Shown here one piece after another: positions 54,034-61,434 of a DNA stretch of 64,000 nucleotides. The notes beneath the pieces were generated by a model. It saw nothing but the letters and a program-made list of their open reading frames with translations. It made no database searches and had not been told where the DNA came from. Made by a program: the position numbers and the translations under genes. Source of the stretch: Borreliella chilensis (GTDB lineage: Bacteria; Spirochaetota; Spirochaetia; Borreliales; Borreliaceae); the NCBI GenBank assembly GCA_000808095.1, contig CP009910.1, forward strand, positions 806,001 through 870,000, given 5' to 3'. How positions within the stretch are numbered: position 1 is the first letter of the stretch; the number at the start of each line of letters is the position of its first letter.

Positions 54034-54949
54034 TTTTTCCCCGAAAAAACTATTAAGCAAGTTTAAAAACTTTGTAACCAGTATTAAGCATAAATTCGTT
54101 AGGGTGAAAGTGTATGCACTAGTAGGATCTGCTGGAACTGGAAAGAGTTTTAGGTCGCATTTGGTAGCAGATAAATATTCAATACCTTTAATCATTGATG
54201 ATGGTGTATTGATTAAAAATATGAAAATTATTGCTGGAAGTTCAGCTAAGTTTGAAGATAATGTTTTTAGGGCAGTAAAGCGGTCTGTATTTGAAGATGA
54301 TGATCATCGAAGTGAAATGCTTGAGATTCTTGGAAGAGAGGATTTTAATAAAATATTAATATTAGGAACAAGTCTTAAAATGATAGATAAAATAATTTCA
54401 AAACTTTTATTGCCAAATGTTTTCAAGGTTATTTACATAACGGATGTTTCAACCAGACAAGAAATAGAAAAAGCAAGGATTTCAAGGCAAATGGGTGAGC
54501 ATGTTGTACCAGCAGCTGCTTTTGAAATAACATCTGTGAGACCTAATTTGCTATTAAACTCAATTAAAGTTTTTTTTAAAAGCGGATGGCTATTTTGTAA
54601 GAGGAAAAATTATATTCGGTCTGTTGTTAGGCCTCATTTTTATGAAGAAGGAGTTTTATCTATTTCTAAGAGAGCTGTAAGGCAAATTATTGAGCACTGT
54701 GTTTCTGAGTATGATAGAAATTATATTGTTTATGATCTTAAAATAAAAAAAGATGGGAGTAATTACCTTTTTAAGTTGTTTTTAAATATTCCTCTTGGTA
54801 ATAACTTGCTTAATAATACAGAAATGCTTAGAACTTATATTATTACGAATGTACTTAAGTATACAATAATCAATATATTATCTATTGATATAGTTATACA
54901 TAAATTTTATGAAAAAAAAGATTCTTTAGAAGAGGACTATGAAGGTTGA
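54002..54949 (+). CDS. P-loop NTPase-domain protein with C-terminal Asp23-like region
   Basis: About 315 residues. A basic N-terminal stretch (1-36) leads into a P-loop GSAGTGKS at 42-49, with IIDDGVLIKN and KILILGTSLKMIDKII later in the same domain. From about residue 220 (LSISKRAVRQIIEHCVSEYD) the sequence resembles the Asp23/alkaline-shock fold. The function is unknown; the N-terminal half recalls nucleoside-kinase-like domains. ATG 54002 is used; TTG 53999 is adjacent. It overlaps the pseudouridine synthase by 32 bp and murC by 11 bp. Corresponds to BB0816 by order. Confidence 0.72.
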   Translation: MSMNFQNFSSSFSPKKLLSKFKNFVTSIKHKFVRVKVYALVGSAGTGKSFRSHLVADKYSIPLIIDDGVLIKNMKIIAGSSAKFEDNVFRAVKRSVFEDDDHRSEMLEILGREDFNKILILGTSLKMIDKIISKLLLPNVFKVIYITDVSTRQEIEKARISRQMGEHVVPAAAFEITSVRPNLLLNSIKVFFKSGWLFCKRKNYIRSVVRPHFYEEGVLSISKRAVRQIIEHCVSEYDRNYIVYDLKIKKDGSNYLFKLFLNIPLGNNLLNNTEMLRTYIITNVLKYTIINILSIDIVIHKFYEKKDSLEEDYEG

Positions 54950-56345
54950 TTTTGACAGTTTGAATAATATTTTTTTTGTAGGAATAAAGGGGAGTGGGGT
55001 TTGTTCTCTAGCCTGTTTTTTAAATTCAAAAGGTTACTTTGTAGAAGGGGTAGATGCCCCTGATAAATTTCATACCGATAAGATTTTAGATAATAATAAA
55101 ATATCTTATTATGAAAATATTTATGAGTTTTCATTAAAAGAGCTCGAGAGGTCTTTTGATTTAATAGTATATTCTTCAGCTTATGATAAGGATGCTTTGC
55201 AAGTTTTACTTGAAGCAAAAGAATTGAATATCCCTATTTTATCTTATTCTGAAGTTCTTGGTGAACTTTCTAAGAAATACTATAGTATTGCAATTGCAGG
55301 CTCTCACGGTAAAACTACTACCACGGCGTTTTTAGGTGTTCTTTTTAACAAATTAGGATTTAATCCCAATGTTATTGTAGGATCAAGCGTTAAAGATTTT
55401 GGCGATGATTCTTCAATAGCTGGTATTAGCAATATTTTCATTGTTGAGACTTGTGAGTATAGAAAACATTTTTTGCATTTTAGCCCCAATATTCTTATTG
55501 TAACTAATATTGACTACGAGCATGTTGATTTTTTTAAAAGTTATGAAGCTCTTGAGGGAGCTTTTTTAGAGTACATTAATAATTTGAAAAAAGGTGGAAT
55601 ATTGATAATTAATTCCGATGATAATAATTTGCTTAAAATTAAAAGGCAAATCAGCAGAGAAGATATCAATATTTTTAGCTTTGGATCTAAGGATTTGTCG
55701 GATTTTCAAATAAACAACGTTGTAGTCAAGCATGAATATTTTTGCTTTTCTTTTTTAGGTTTGGATAATATTGAACTTAAAACTGTTTTATTTCATAATG
55801 TATTGAATTTTTCAGCAGCTCTTTTAGCTTTAAAGATTTTTTTAGAAAATAATGGAAAATCAATTTTTGATTTTAAGGCAACAATAAAGAGAATTGCAAA
55901 AAATTACAGTGGTATAAAAAGAAGGGTTGAAGTTGTTAAAGAGGATAAAGGGGTGATTTATATGGACGACTATGCACATCATCCAAGAGAAATTAGAAAT
56001 ACGCTTTTTGGTATTAAAAATTTTTATAAGAACAAGCGTATAATTTTGGATTTTATGCCTCATACTTTTACAAGAACAAAAGAATTTTTCAATGATTTTG
56101 TTGAAGTTTTAAGCGCTGCTGATGTAGTAATTTTACACAATATATATCTTTCTAATAGAGAAAATTTTAATCCGGATGAACTTTCTATTAAATTATTTTT
56201 AAATATTGAAAAAATAAATAAAAACACTTATTTTTTTAAAGATGTCAAAGACTCTATTGAATTTATAAAAAGTTTATTAATATCGGGAGATTTATTTATT
56301 ACAATGGGCGCTGGAAATAATTTTATTTTACACGATTTTCTGTAA
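54939..56345 (+). CDS. murC: UDP-N-acetylmuramate--L-alanine ligase
   Basis: Adds the first amino acid to UDP-MurNAc in peptidoglycan precursor synthesis. The 468-residue Mur ligase has an N-terminal Rossmann domain (FFVGIKGSGVCSLA) and the ATP-binding GSHGKTTTT at about 121-129. VETCEYRKHFLHF (a conserved Glu/His pair), NIDYEHVDFF and MDDYAHHPREI follow. Length is usual. GAGGA lies just before the ATG, inside the upstream gene, which it overlaps by 11 bp. Confidence 0.97.
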   Translation: MKVDFDSLNNIFFVGIKGSGVCSLACFLNSKGYFVEGVDAPDKFHTDKILDNNKISYYENIYEFSLKELERSFDLIVYSSAYDKDALQVLLEAKELNIPILSYSEVLGELSKKYYSIAIAGSHGKTTTTAFLGVLFNKLGFNPNVIVGSSVKDFGDDSSIAGISNIFIVETCEYRKHFLHFSPNILIVTNIDYEHVDFFKSYEALEGAFLEYINNLKKGGILIINSDDNNLLKIKRQISREDINIFSFGSKDLSDFQINNVVVKHEYFCFSFLGLDNIELKTVLFHNVLNFSAALLALKIFLENNGKSIFDFKATIKRIAKNYSGIKRRVEVVKEDKGVIYMDDYAHHPREIRNTLFGIKNFYKNKRIILDFMPHTFTRTKEFFNDFVEVLSAADVVILHNIYLSNRENFNPDELSIKLFLNIEKINKNTYFFKDVKDSIEFIKSLLISGDLFITMGAGNNFILHDFL

Positions 56346-56355
56346 GGATATTATA

Positions 56356-57222
56356 GTGAAAAGTATGACAGGATTTTTTTATTTGGAAAAGATAATTGGT
56401 AACTATATGTTTAGTGTTAATTTAAAATCTTATAATGGAAAATTTTTAGAATTTAAACTTAGGTTACCAGAAATTTTTTCTGGCTATGATCTTGATATAA
56501 GAAATTTGATTTCAAAATATATTAGCAGAGGGAATGTTTTTTTAAATGTAGTATATAAAGAATTGGTTCCCCGTATGAACTTTACAGTTAATCCTAATTA
56601 TATTGAGGCTATTTCTAGACTTAGGGATTCTTTGTCACACACTAATCTTAATATTAAGAACGAGCTAAGTTTGGGTGATTTCTTATCATTAAAAGGAGCT
56701 TTGATAATTGATGAGGATAGTGAGCATCAAGAAGAGATTTATGGGTTGTTTAAGGGTGTTTTAGAGGAAACATTGTTTCATTACAACAATGGGAGAAGTT
56801 TTGAAGGAGAAAATACTAAATCGGATATAAAGTCAACTCTTGCTCTAATAGAGCGTGATCTTAAAATTGTAAAAGTTGCTTGCAATGATATAAATGTTAG
56901 GCTATTTACAAGCATTAAAGAAAATATTTCTAAATTAATGGATGAATTTAGAGATTTAAGTATTGCAGAAGAGGCAGCTAAAATGGCAATTCGTCTAGAC
57001 ATCAATGAGGAGATTATTCGTTTAGATTCTCATATAGAAACTTTTTATAAAAATCTTGAATATGAGATATGTGGCAAAGTTCTTGAATTTATTTCTCAAG
57101 AAATGCATAGAGAAATAACAACTATGAGTAATAAAGCGGTTGATCTTGATATTAAGAATTTGATTTTGAATATGAAGTTAAATTTAGAAAAAATAAAAGA
57201 GCAAATAAGGAATGTTGAATGA
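56356..57222 (+). CDS. YicC-family endoribonuclease
   Basis: The 288-residue protein starts at GTG 56356 with AAGGA upstream. It reads KSMTGFFYLEKIIGNYMFSVNLKSYNGKFLEFKLRLPE at residues 2-39 and ends EICGKVLEFISQEMHREITTMSNKA, both standard YicC blocks, with a coiled-coil middle. E. coli YicC has been shown to be an endoribonuclease (RNase family) involved in RyhB decay. Overlaps the next gene by 4 bp. Confidence 0.92.
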   Translation: MKSMTGFFYLEKIIGNYMFSVNLKSYNGKFLEFKLRLPEIFSGYDLDIRNLISKYISRGNVFLNVVYKELVPRMNFTVNPNYIEAISRLRDSLSHTNLNIKNELSLGDFLSLKGALIIDEDSEHQEEIYGLFKGVLEETLFHYNNGRSFEGENTKSDIKSTLALIERDLKIVKVACNDINVRLFTSIKENISKLMDEFRDLSIAEEAAKMAIRLDINEEIIRLDSHIETFYKNLEYEICGKVLEFISQEMHREITTMSNKAVDLDIKNLILNMKLNLEKIKEQIRNVE

Positions 57223-57755
57223 AAATAGCACTTTCTGGTAAGAGTGGCTGTGGTAATACTACTGTGAGTGGCATGATTGCAAAACATTACGGTCTTGAGT
57301 TTATTAATTATACTTTTCATGATATTGCTAGAGAGCGTAATATTCCTTTTTCTGATTTTTATGAGAAAGAGGTAATAGGAAGAAATGATTATTATTGGGA
57401 TAGATATCTTGACAAGAGATTGTCTACGCTTTCTAAAAAAAATAATACAGTGCTTGCTTCTCGACTTGCTATTTGGATTTCTAAGAGTGCTGATTTAAAA
57501 ATATATCTTTACGCTAAAATGGAAGTTAGAGCTGAGAGAATAATGACTAGAGAAGGAGGAATGTATTCTGATGTTTTAAGCAGTACTTTTAATAGAGATG
57601 AAAATGATAAAAAAAGATATTTAGCTATTTACAATATAGATATTGATGATTATTCTTCAGAGACTGATTTAGTGATTGATGTTACAAATATTAATTCAAA
57701 TGAAGTTTTTCAATTGATTCGATATGAAATTGATAAAAGAAAATTAAAAATTTAA
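57219..57755 (+). CDS. Short cytidylate-kinase-like protein with altered Walker A
   Basis: A 178-residue P-loop kinase of the CMP/dCMP-kinase type (archaeal-style short form). The nucleotide loop reads SGKSGCGNTTVSG: the invariant Lys of GxxxxGK[ST] is Asn13. YTFHDIARERNIPFSDFYEKE, DRYLDKRLS and RAERIMTREGG follow the kinase layout (the last is the lid). A canonical cmk exists elsewhere in Lyme spirochaetes (BB0128, from memory), so this may be a second kinase with another role. It overlaps yicC by 4 bp. Confidence 0.78.
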   Translation: MKIALSGKSGCGNTTVSGMIAKHYGLEFINYTFHDIARERNIPFSDFYEKEVIGRNDYYWDRYLDKRLSTLSKKNNTVLASRLAIWISKSADLKIYLYAKMEVRAERIMTREGGMYSDVLSSTFNRDENDKKRYLAIYNIDIDDYSSETDLVIDVTNINSNEVFQLIRYEIDKRKLKI

Positions 57756-57793
57756 CTAAACTATTTAATATATTTAGTTTATAAGGAGATTAA

Positions 57794-57994
57794 ATGACTA
57801 AAGTGCCTTTAAAAAAAATACAAGATTTTGATGGAAATTTTTATGAGCTTGTTGTTGCTACTATAATGCGTACGGAGCAGATCATAGATAATATTTCTTT
57901 AGCAGAGCATGCTGTTCTTGATGATAAAATATTAGGGCAAGCTTTCAATGATATTTTGACTGGTAAATTTAGCTATTCAATTGAAGGGAGATAG
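57794..57994 (+). CDS. rpoZ: RNA polymerase omega subunit-like protein
   Basis: A 66-residue protein with the omega core: [19 protein letters not shown], then [22 protein letters not shown]. This fits the RPB6/omega pattern of a conserved helix followed by basic and acidic turns, although the usual KPTTIAL-type motif is weak. AAGGAG is 4-9 nt before the ATG. It sits between the kinase-like gene and miaA and overlaps the miaA frame by 14 bp. By order it is BB0820. Confidence 0.82.
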   Translation: MTKVPLKKIQDFDGNFYELVVATIMRTEQIIDNISLAEHAVLDDKILGQAFNDILTGKFSYSIEGR

Positions 57995-58901
57995 AATAGT
58001 TTTTATTTTTGGTCCTACAGCTGTGGGCAAAAGTAATATTTTGTTTCATTTCCCCAAAAATAAGGCAGAAATTATAAATGTTGACTCTATTCAAGTATAT
58101 AGAGAGTTTAATGTGGCTTCTTCAAAACCAAGTAAAAATTTGATGAAGCATATAAAACATCATTTAGTAGATTTTCTAGATCCTGAAGAAGAATATACCC
58201 TTGGAATTTTTTATGAGCAAGCTTTAAGGATAGTAAAAGAAATAAGAGAAAAAAATAAAATTCCTATATTTGTAGGGGGTACTGCTTTTTATTTTAAACA
58301 TTTAAAAGATGGGATTCCTTCAACGCCTTTGGTTACTTCTAGAATAAGACTTTATGTAAATAATCTTTTAGACCTTAAAGGCAAGTCATATCTTTTAAGA
58401 GAATTGAAAAATATAGATCCCATTAGATTTAATATGTTAAATAAGAATGATATATATCGTATTAAAAGATCGCTTGAGGTTTACTACCAAACAGGAATTC
58501 CTATTAGTCAGTTTCAAAAAAAGCAAAACAGTGAATTTAAAAATATTTTGATTTTGGGTCTTAAAAGATCTTTTGAAGATTTGAAAACTAGGATATCAAT
58601 AAGAATTAATGAGATGTTGAATTGTGGATTGCTTTCTGAGGTTAAAAGTTTGTTTTCTAAGGGTTACAATGAAAATACTCCAGCTTTTAAAGGAATAGGT
58701 TATAATGAGTTTTTATTATGGAAAAGTAGACCTTACTGCGTTTTAAATGATATAATAAGTTTAATAAACAAAAATTCGTTTTTATATGCAAAAAGGCAAA
58801 TGACCTTTTTTGCCAAGATTTCTGATGTTTTATGGTTTCATCCAGAGGATGATTTAGACGACATTTTGAATTTAATTTTTAAAGTTGATAAGGAGATTTA
58901 A
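57981..58901 (+). CDS. miaA: tRNA dimethylallyltransferase
   Basis: Adds a dimethylallyl group to A37 of UNN-decoding tRNAs. The 306-residue protein has the P-loop [11 protein letters not shown] (residues 8-18), [26 protein letters not shown] and [16 protein letters not shown], all diagnostic. The start is uncertain: TTG 57981 lacks a Shine-Dalgarno, whereas AAGGGAG (57984-57990) lies just inside and points at ATA 57996. I keep TTG, with translation probably coupled to rpoZ. Confidence 0.95.
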   Translation: MKGDRIVFIFGPTAVGKSNILFHFPKNKAEIINVDSIQVYREFNVASSKPSKNLMKHIKHHLVDFLDPEEEYTLGIFYEQALRIVKEIREKNKIPIFVGGTAFYFKHLKDGIPSTPLVTSRIRLYVNNLLDLKGKSYLLRELKNIDPIRFNMLNKNDIYRIKRSLEVYYQTGIPISQFQKKQNSEFKNILILGLKRSFEDLKTRISIRINEMLNCGLLSEVKSLFSKGYNENTPAFKGIGYNEFLLWKSRPYCVLNDIISLINKNSFLYAKRQMTFFAKISDVLWFHPEDDLDDILNLIFKVDKEI

Positions 58902-58904
58902 GGA

Positions 58905-59000
58905 GTGCCTTGCGGAAGAAAAAGAAAGTTAAAAAAAATTTCTACTCATAAAAGGAAGAAAAAAAGAAGAAAGAATAGACATAAAAAGAAAAATAAATAA
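58905..59000 (+). CDS. 31-residue basic ribosomal protein, bS22/AURKAIP1-COX24 type
   Basis: A very short gene starting at GTG 58905, 9 nt after AAGGAG (58890-58895) at the end of miaA. The product begins PCGRKRKLKKISTHKRKK and ends in a run of Lys/Arg/Asn/His. It matches the AURKAIP1/COX24 pattern (GRKRK...THKRKKRRKNRHKKK), the bacterial counterpart of mitochondrial mS38, known as bS22 in mycobacteria. It would sit on the 30S subunit. A hairpin follows the stop by 4 bp. Usually missed by gene finders because of size. Confidence 0.82.
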   Translation: MPCGRKRKLKKISTHKRKKKRRKNRHKKKNK

Positions 59001-59004
59001 TTTG

Positions 59005-59036
59005 CTACATCATCCGGCTTTGTCCGGTTGATGTAG
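59005..59036. terminator. Strong GC-containing hairpin, probable bidirectional terminator
   Basis: CTACATCA (59005-59012) pairs with TGATGTAG (59029-59036). After a T-T mismatch CCGG pairs with CCGG, around the loop CTTTGT. It lies between two convergent genes. The minus-strand flank is T-rich (ATTATTTATTTTT), the plus-strand flank only partly so. Confidence 0.75.
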
Positions 59037-59041
59037 TAGGG

Positions 59042-59413
59042 TTATTTAGTATGCTCAATTATTAGATTGTTGATTATATTTATGTCTTTGCTAAAGATAT
59101 AGCTTTTAATTCCTTTGTAATTGACTAGGATCCAATGTCCTTCAATTCCATAGCGTTTCGTTTTTTCTAGTGTTTTTTCAATTTTTACGACTTCATCTTT
59201 TCTAAGTAAAATTACGTAATCGTAATCCAATTCGCTGTTTTTCTTGGTGCTTTTGCTAAGAAAAGCATAGTCTTTTATTATTATTCCCATTTTATTGTTA
59301 AACCCCAAAATGCTGCTTTGGGGCAAATTCAATTTTTGAATGAGAGGAATTTTGTTATTTTTGTTGCAAGCTAAAAGAATTAAGGATAGTAAATATAATA
59401 TTTTTGTATTCAT
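59042..59413 (-). CDS. Small lipoprotein with SH3-like region
   Basis: A 123-residue protein with a short signal ending LLSLILLAC, a lipobox, so Cys16 should be lipidated. The C-terminal half (GIEGHWILVNYKGIKSYIFSKD) fits a small SH3-like fold (the G.W..V...G..GWVF pattern). The function is unknown. It is convergent with the miaA unit and divergent from an outer-membrane barrel gene. Short inverted repeats occur in the 80-bp divergent spacer (59414-59493). Corresponds to BB0823 by order. Confidence 0.75.
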   Translation of the reverse strand: MNTKILYLLSLILLACNKNNKIPLIQKLNLPQSSILGFNNKMGIIIKDYAFLSKSTKKNSELDYDYVILLRKDEVVKIEKTLEKTKRYGIEGHWILVNYKGIKSYIFSKDINIINNLIIEHTK

Positions 59414-59493
59414 AATTTCCTTGATTTTTTATATACTATTTTAGTATGTTACTATAATAATATAGTATTTTTTAGAATTTTTAAGGATTGTTA

Positions 59494-60039
59494 ATGAAGA
59501 AATATCTTTTTTTTATTTTATTTCTCATCTCTTCTAATAATTTAATTGTTTCGTATCCACTGTCTTTTGGGGGAGGATTTTCTTATCAATTTACTAATTA
59601 TACTGATAAAACAGGCTCCACCAAATTTGCTCCAAATTTTACTAGGTCAGATCACGGGATTAATTTGAATTTATTTTTTGATGCAAATTATGTACTTTTG
59701 GAAATGTCTTATAAAGAGGCTTTTATTATTACTCACAATGGGAGATATTTTTCTTTTGGGCTTTATGGGACATATCCAATGATTTTTAAAGAACAGATTA
59801 GAATGCTTTTCCCATTGGTTGGGTTTAAATATACTCTTGATTTGAGCTCTAATAGCTATAATCTTTTTTTTCTAAGCATGGGGCTTGCTGCGGATCTTTT
59901 TATTCCTGATATTGAAGGTTTATATGTTAGACCCTTGTTTATGCTTTCTATTTCTCCATTTTCTAATTATAAAAATTTTTCTGGATTAACAACTGAGATT
60001 ATGCTTGGATTTAATGTTGGTTGGAGATTTTCTAATTAG
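59494..60039 (+). CDS. Small outer-membrane beta-barrel protein
   Basis: The start is ATG 59494, with AAGGA (59483-59487) 6 nt upstream, rather than TTG 59488. The 181-residue product has a signal peptide (residues 1-20) and then alternating hydrophobic strands (FGGGFSYQF, INLNLFFDANYVLLEM, RYFSFGLYGTY, EIMLGFNVGWRFSN), ending near an aromatic residue. This is typical of an 8-stranded barrel. No specific function is visible. It ends 8 bp inside the convergent gene. Corresponds to BB0824. Confidence 0.7.
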   Translation: MKKYLFFILFLISSNNLIVSYPLSFGGGFSYQFTNYTDKTGSTKFAPNFTRSDHGINLNLFFDANYVLLEMSYKEAFIITHNGRYFSFGLYGTYPMIFKEQIRMLFPLVGFKYTLDLSSNSYNLFFLSMGLAADLFIPDIEGLYVRPLFMLSISPFSNYKNFSGLTTEIMLGFNVGWRFSN

Positions 60040-60814
60040 GAAGTTTTATTCCTAAGTGAAATGGAACAGATCTTTCTTGTCCAAAGATGTTTGCAGTGAA
60101 GTTTAATTTGTGAGGAGCGTTATTGGATTTTACTACAAGAGTGCTTGAGCCCCCTCCGTCTAGATTAATTGCATTGGTCATGCCATAGCTTAATGCAAAA
60201 TCAATAACCTCATTAAGAGAAGCCCCTTTGCTATTATTGACGCCTCTTCCTTCTATTGTAGCAAGAAATAAATGCTTGTTGTTTTTATCAGTTCCTATTA
60301 TTGTTCTTGGGTGTTTTGTGTCTTTAAAATTTTTTTTATATTTTCCATTTTTTATTAAAACAAAAAAACCGCTAAATCCGTAATCGGAATTTTTTAGTTC
60401 GTCTTCTTTGGGATTTAATACAATTTTGTTATGTTTTATTGTAATCTCTCCATAGCTAGGTATTTGTTTTGAAATCATTTTTTTATTATATATGTATAGC
60501 CCTTTGGGAAAAAACATGCTGTGTTTAATTTCATATGGGCTTGTGTTAATTGCAATGTCAACATTGTTGGAAATTAAGAAATTGCTTGTTTTTTGTCCTT
60601 TAAAGTAGTAATTATTTAGCTTTTTATCGTAAATAGGCTTTGATATTGTGAATTTCAGATCTTTATTTTCAATTTTCACTAGAACATAATTGCTATTTAT
60701 GAAATAACCCTTAATAATTTTGTATTTGGTTTTTCTAGGAATTGATTTGGACAACATTAGTCCTGATGAACTACTTAAAATTAATATTAATAATGATAAT
60801 ATTTTTTTATTCAT
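60032..60814 (-). CDS. Exported phosphodiester glycosidase family protein (NAGPA/DUF2233)
   Basis: A 260-residue protein with a signal peptide (about 1-22). The second half matches the NAGPA-type domain: PRTIIGTDKNNKHLFLATIEGRG (about residues 168-190), then SLNEVIDFALSYGMTNAINLDGGGSSTLV (about 198-226) with the conserved LDGGGSS. Members of the family hydrolyse phosphodiester glycosides such as GlcNAc-1-phosphate linkages. The substrate here is unknown; a surface glycolipid or wall polymer is inference. Overlaps the upstream gene by 8 bp. Corresponds to BB0825. Confidence 0.85.
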   Translation of the reverse strand: MNKKILSLLILILSSSSGLMLSKSIPRKTKYKIIKGYFINSNYVLVKIENKDLKFTISKPIYDKKLNNYYFKGQKTSNFLISNNVDIAINTSPYEIKHSMFFPKGLYIYNKKMISKQIPSYGEITIKHNKIVLNPKEDELKNSDYGFSGFFVLIKNGKYKKNFKDTKHPRTIIGTDKNNKHLFLATIEGRGVNNSKGASLNEVIDFALSYGMTNAINLDGGGSSTLVVKSNNAPHKLNFTANIFGQERSVPFHLGIKLPN

Positions 60815-61322
60815 TTCTTTTTATTTTATAAGAATAAATGCTTTTGGGATAGTTTGTTAGTATCAGCTTTTTTAGCTGTGTTGCTAATTTTTCATTTTTA
60901 AATTTTATAAGATTAAATATTTGATAAATTATTTTGACATCTATATTTTTTTCATTATTTAATATATTTTTAATTTCTTCTTCATTAATATTATCTTCAT
61001 TTATTCTTAATTTTAGTGAAATAATTTCAGTTTTTATTTTTTGGTTTTTAATCTTTTTTTTGTTCATTTTGCTTAAAAAGTTATTAGCTTCTTTGTATTT
61101 TTTTATTTTTAGATAGTATTTTGTAATTAATAGATAATATTGTTCTAAGTCAAGGTTCTTAATTTTATTTATTACTGCTAATTCTTTTGGCAAATTGTTG
61201 GTTAAATCATAAAGCATGTGTAGCTTTTTTAAATTTTCTATATTTTCCTTATTATTACCTTGTAATTCAAAAGGGGTAATTGTTACAAACAATAAAGCAC
61301 AAAAAAAAGATAGACAACCCAT
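60807..61322 (-). CDS. Exported helical protein of unknown function
   Basis: A 171-residue protein with a signal-like N-terminus (residues 1-21, GCLSFFCALLFVTITPF) and a Lys/Asn/Leu-rich helical body suggestive of TPR units (YYLLITKYYLKIKKYKEANNFL). I do not recognise the family. It overlaps the phosphodiester glycosidase gene by 8 bp, which implies joint expression and possibly a complex. By order BB0826. Confidence 0.68.
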   Translation of the reverse strand: MGCLSFFCALLFVTITPFELQGNNKENIENLKKLHMLYDLTNNLPKELAVINKIKNLDLEQYYLLITKYYLKIKKYKEANNFLSKMNKKKIKNQKIKTEIISLKLRINEDNINEEEIKNILNNEKNIDVKIIYQIFNLIKFKNEKLATQLKKLILTNYPKSIYSYKIKRNE

Positions 61323-61378
61323 GATTTATTATAAACTTTGTTTTGAGAATATGAAAATAATTTAAGCTGCTGCTAATT

Positions 61379-61407
61379 TGAATAACATTTGATTTTTACC
61401 TTGTCAA
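61379..61407 (-). promoter_or_regulatory. Candidate promoter for the 61322-60032 gene pair
   Basis: On the minus strand TTGACA (61407-61402), a 17-bp spacer and TATTCA (61384-61379). The -10 is weak. Confidence 0.35.
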
Positions 61408-61434
61408 TTAGTATAAAGCTTCAAGGTTCAGGGT

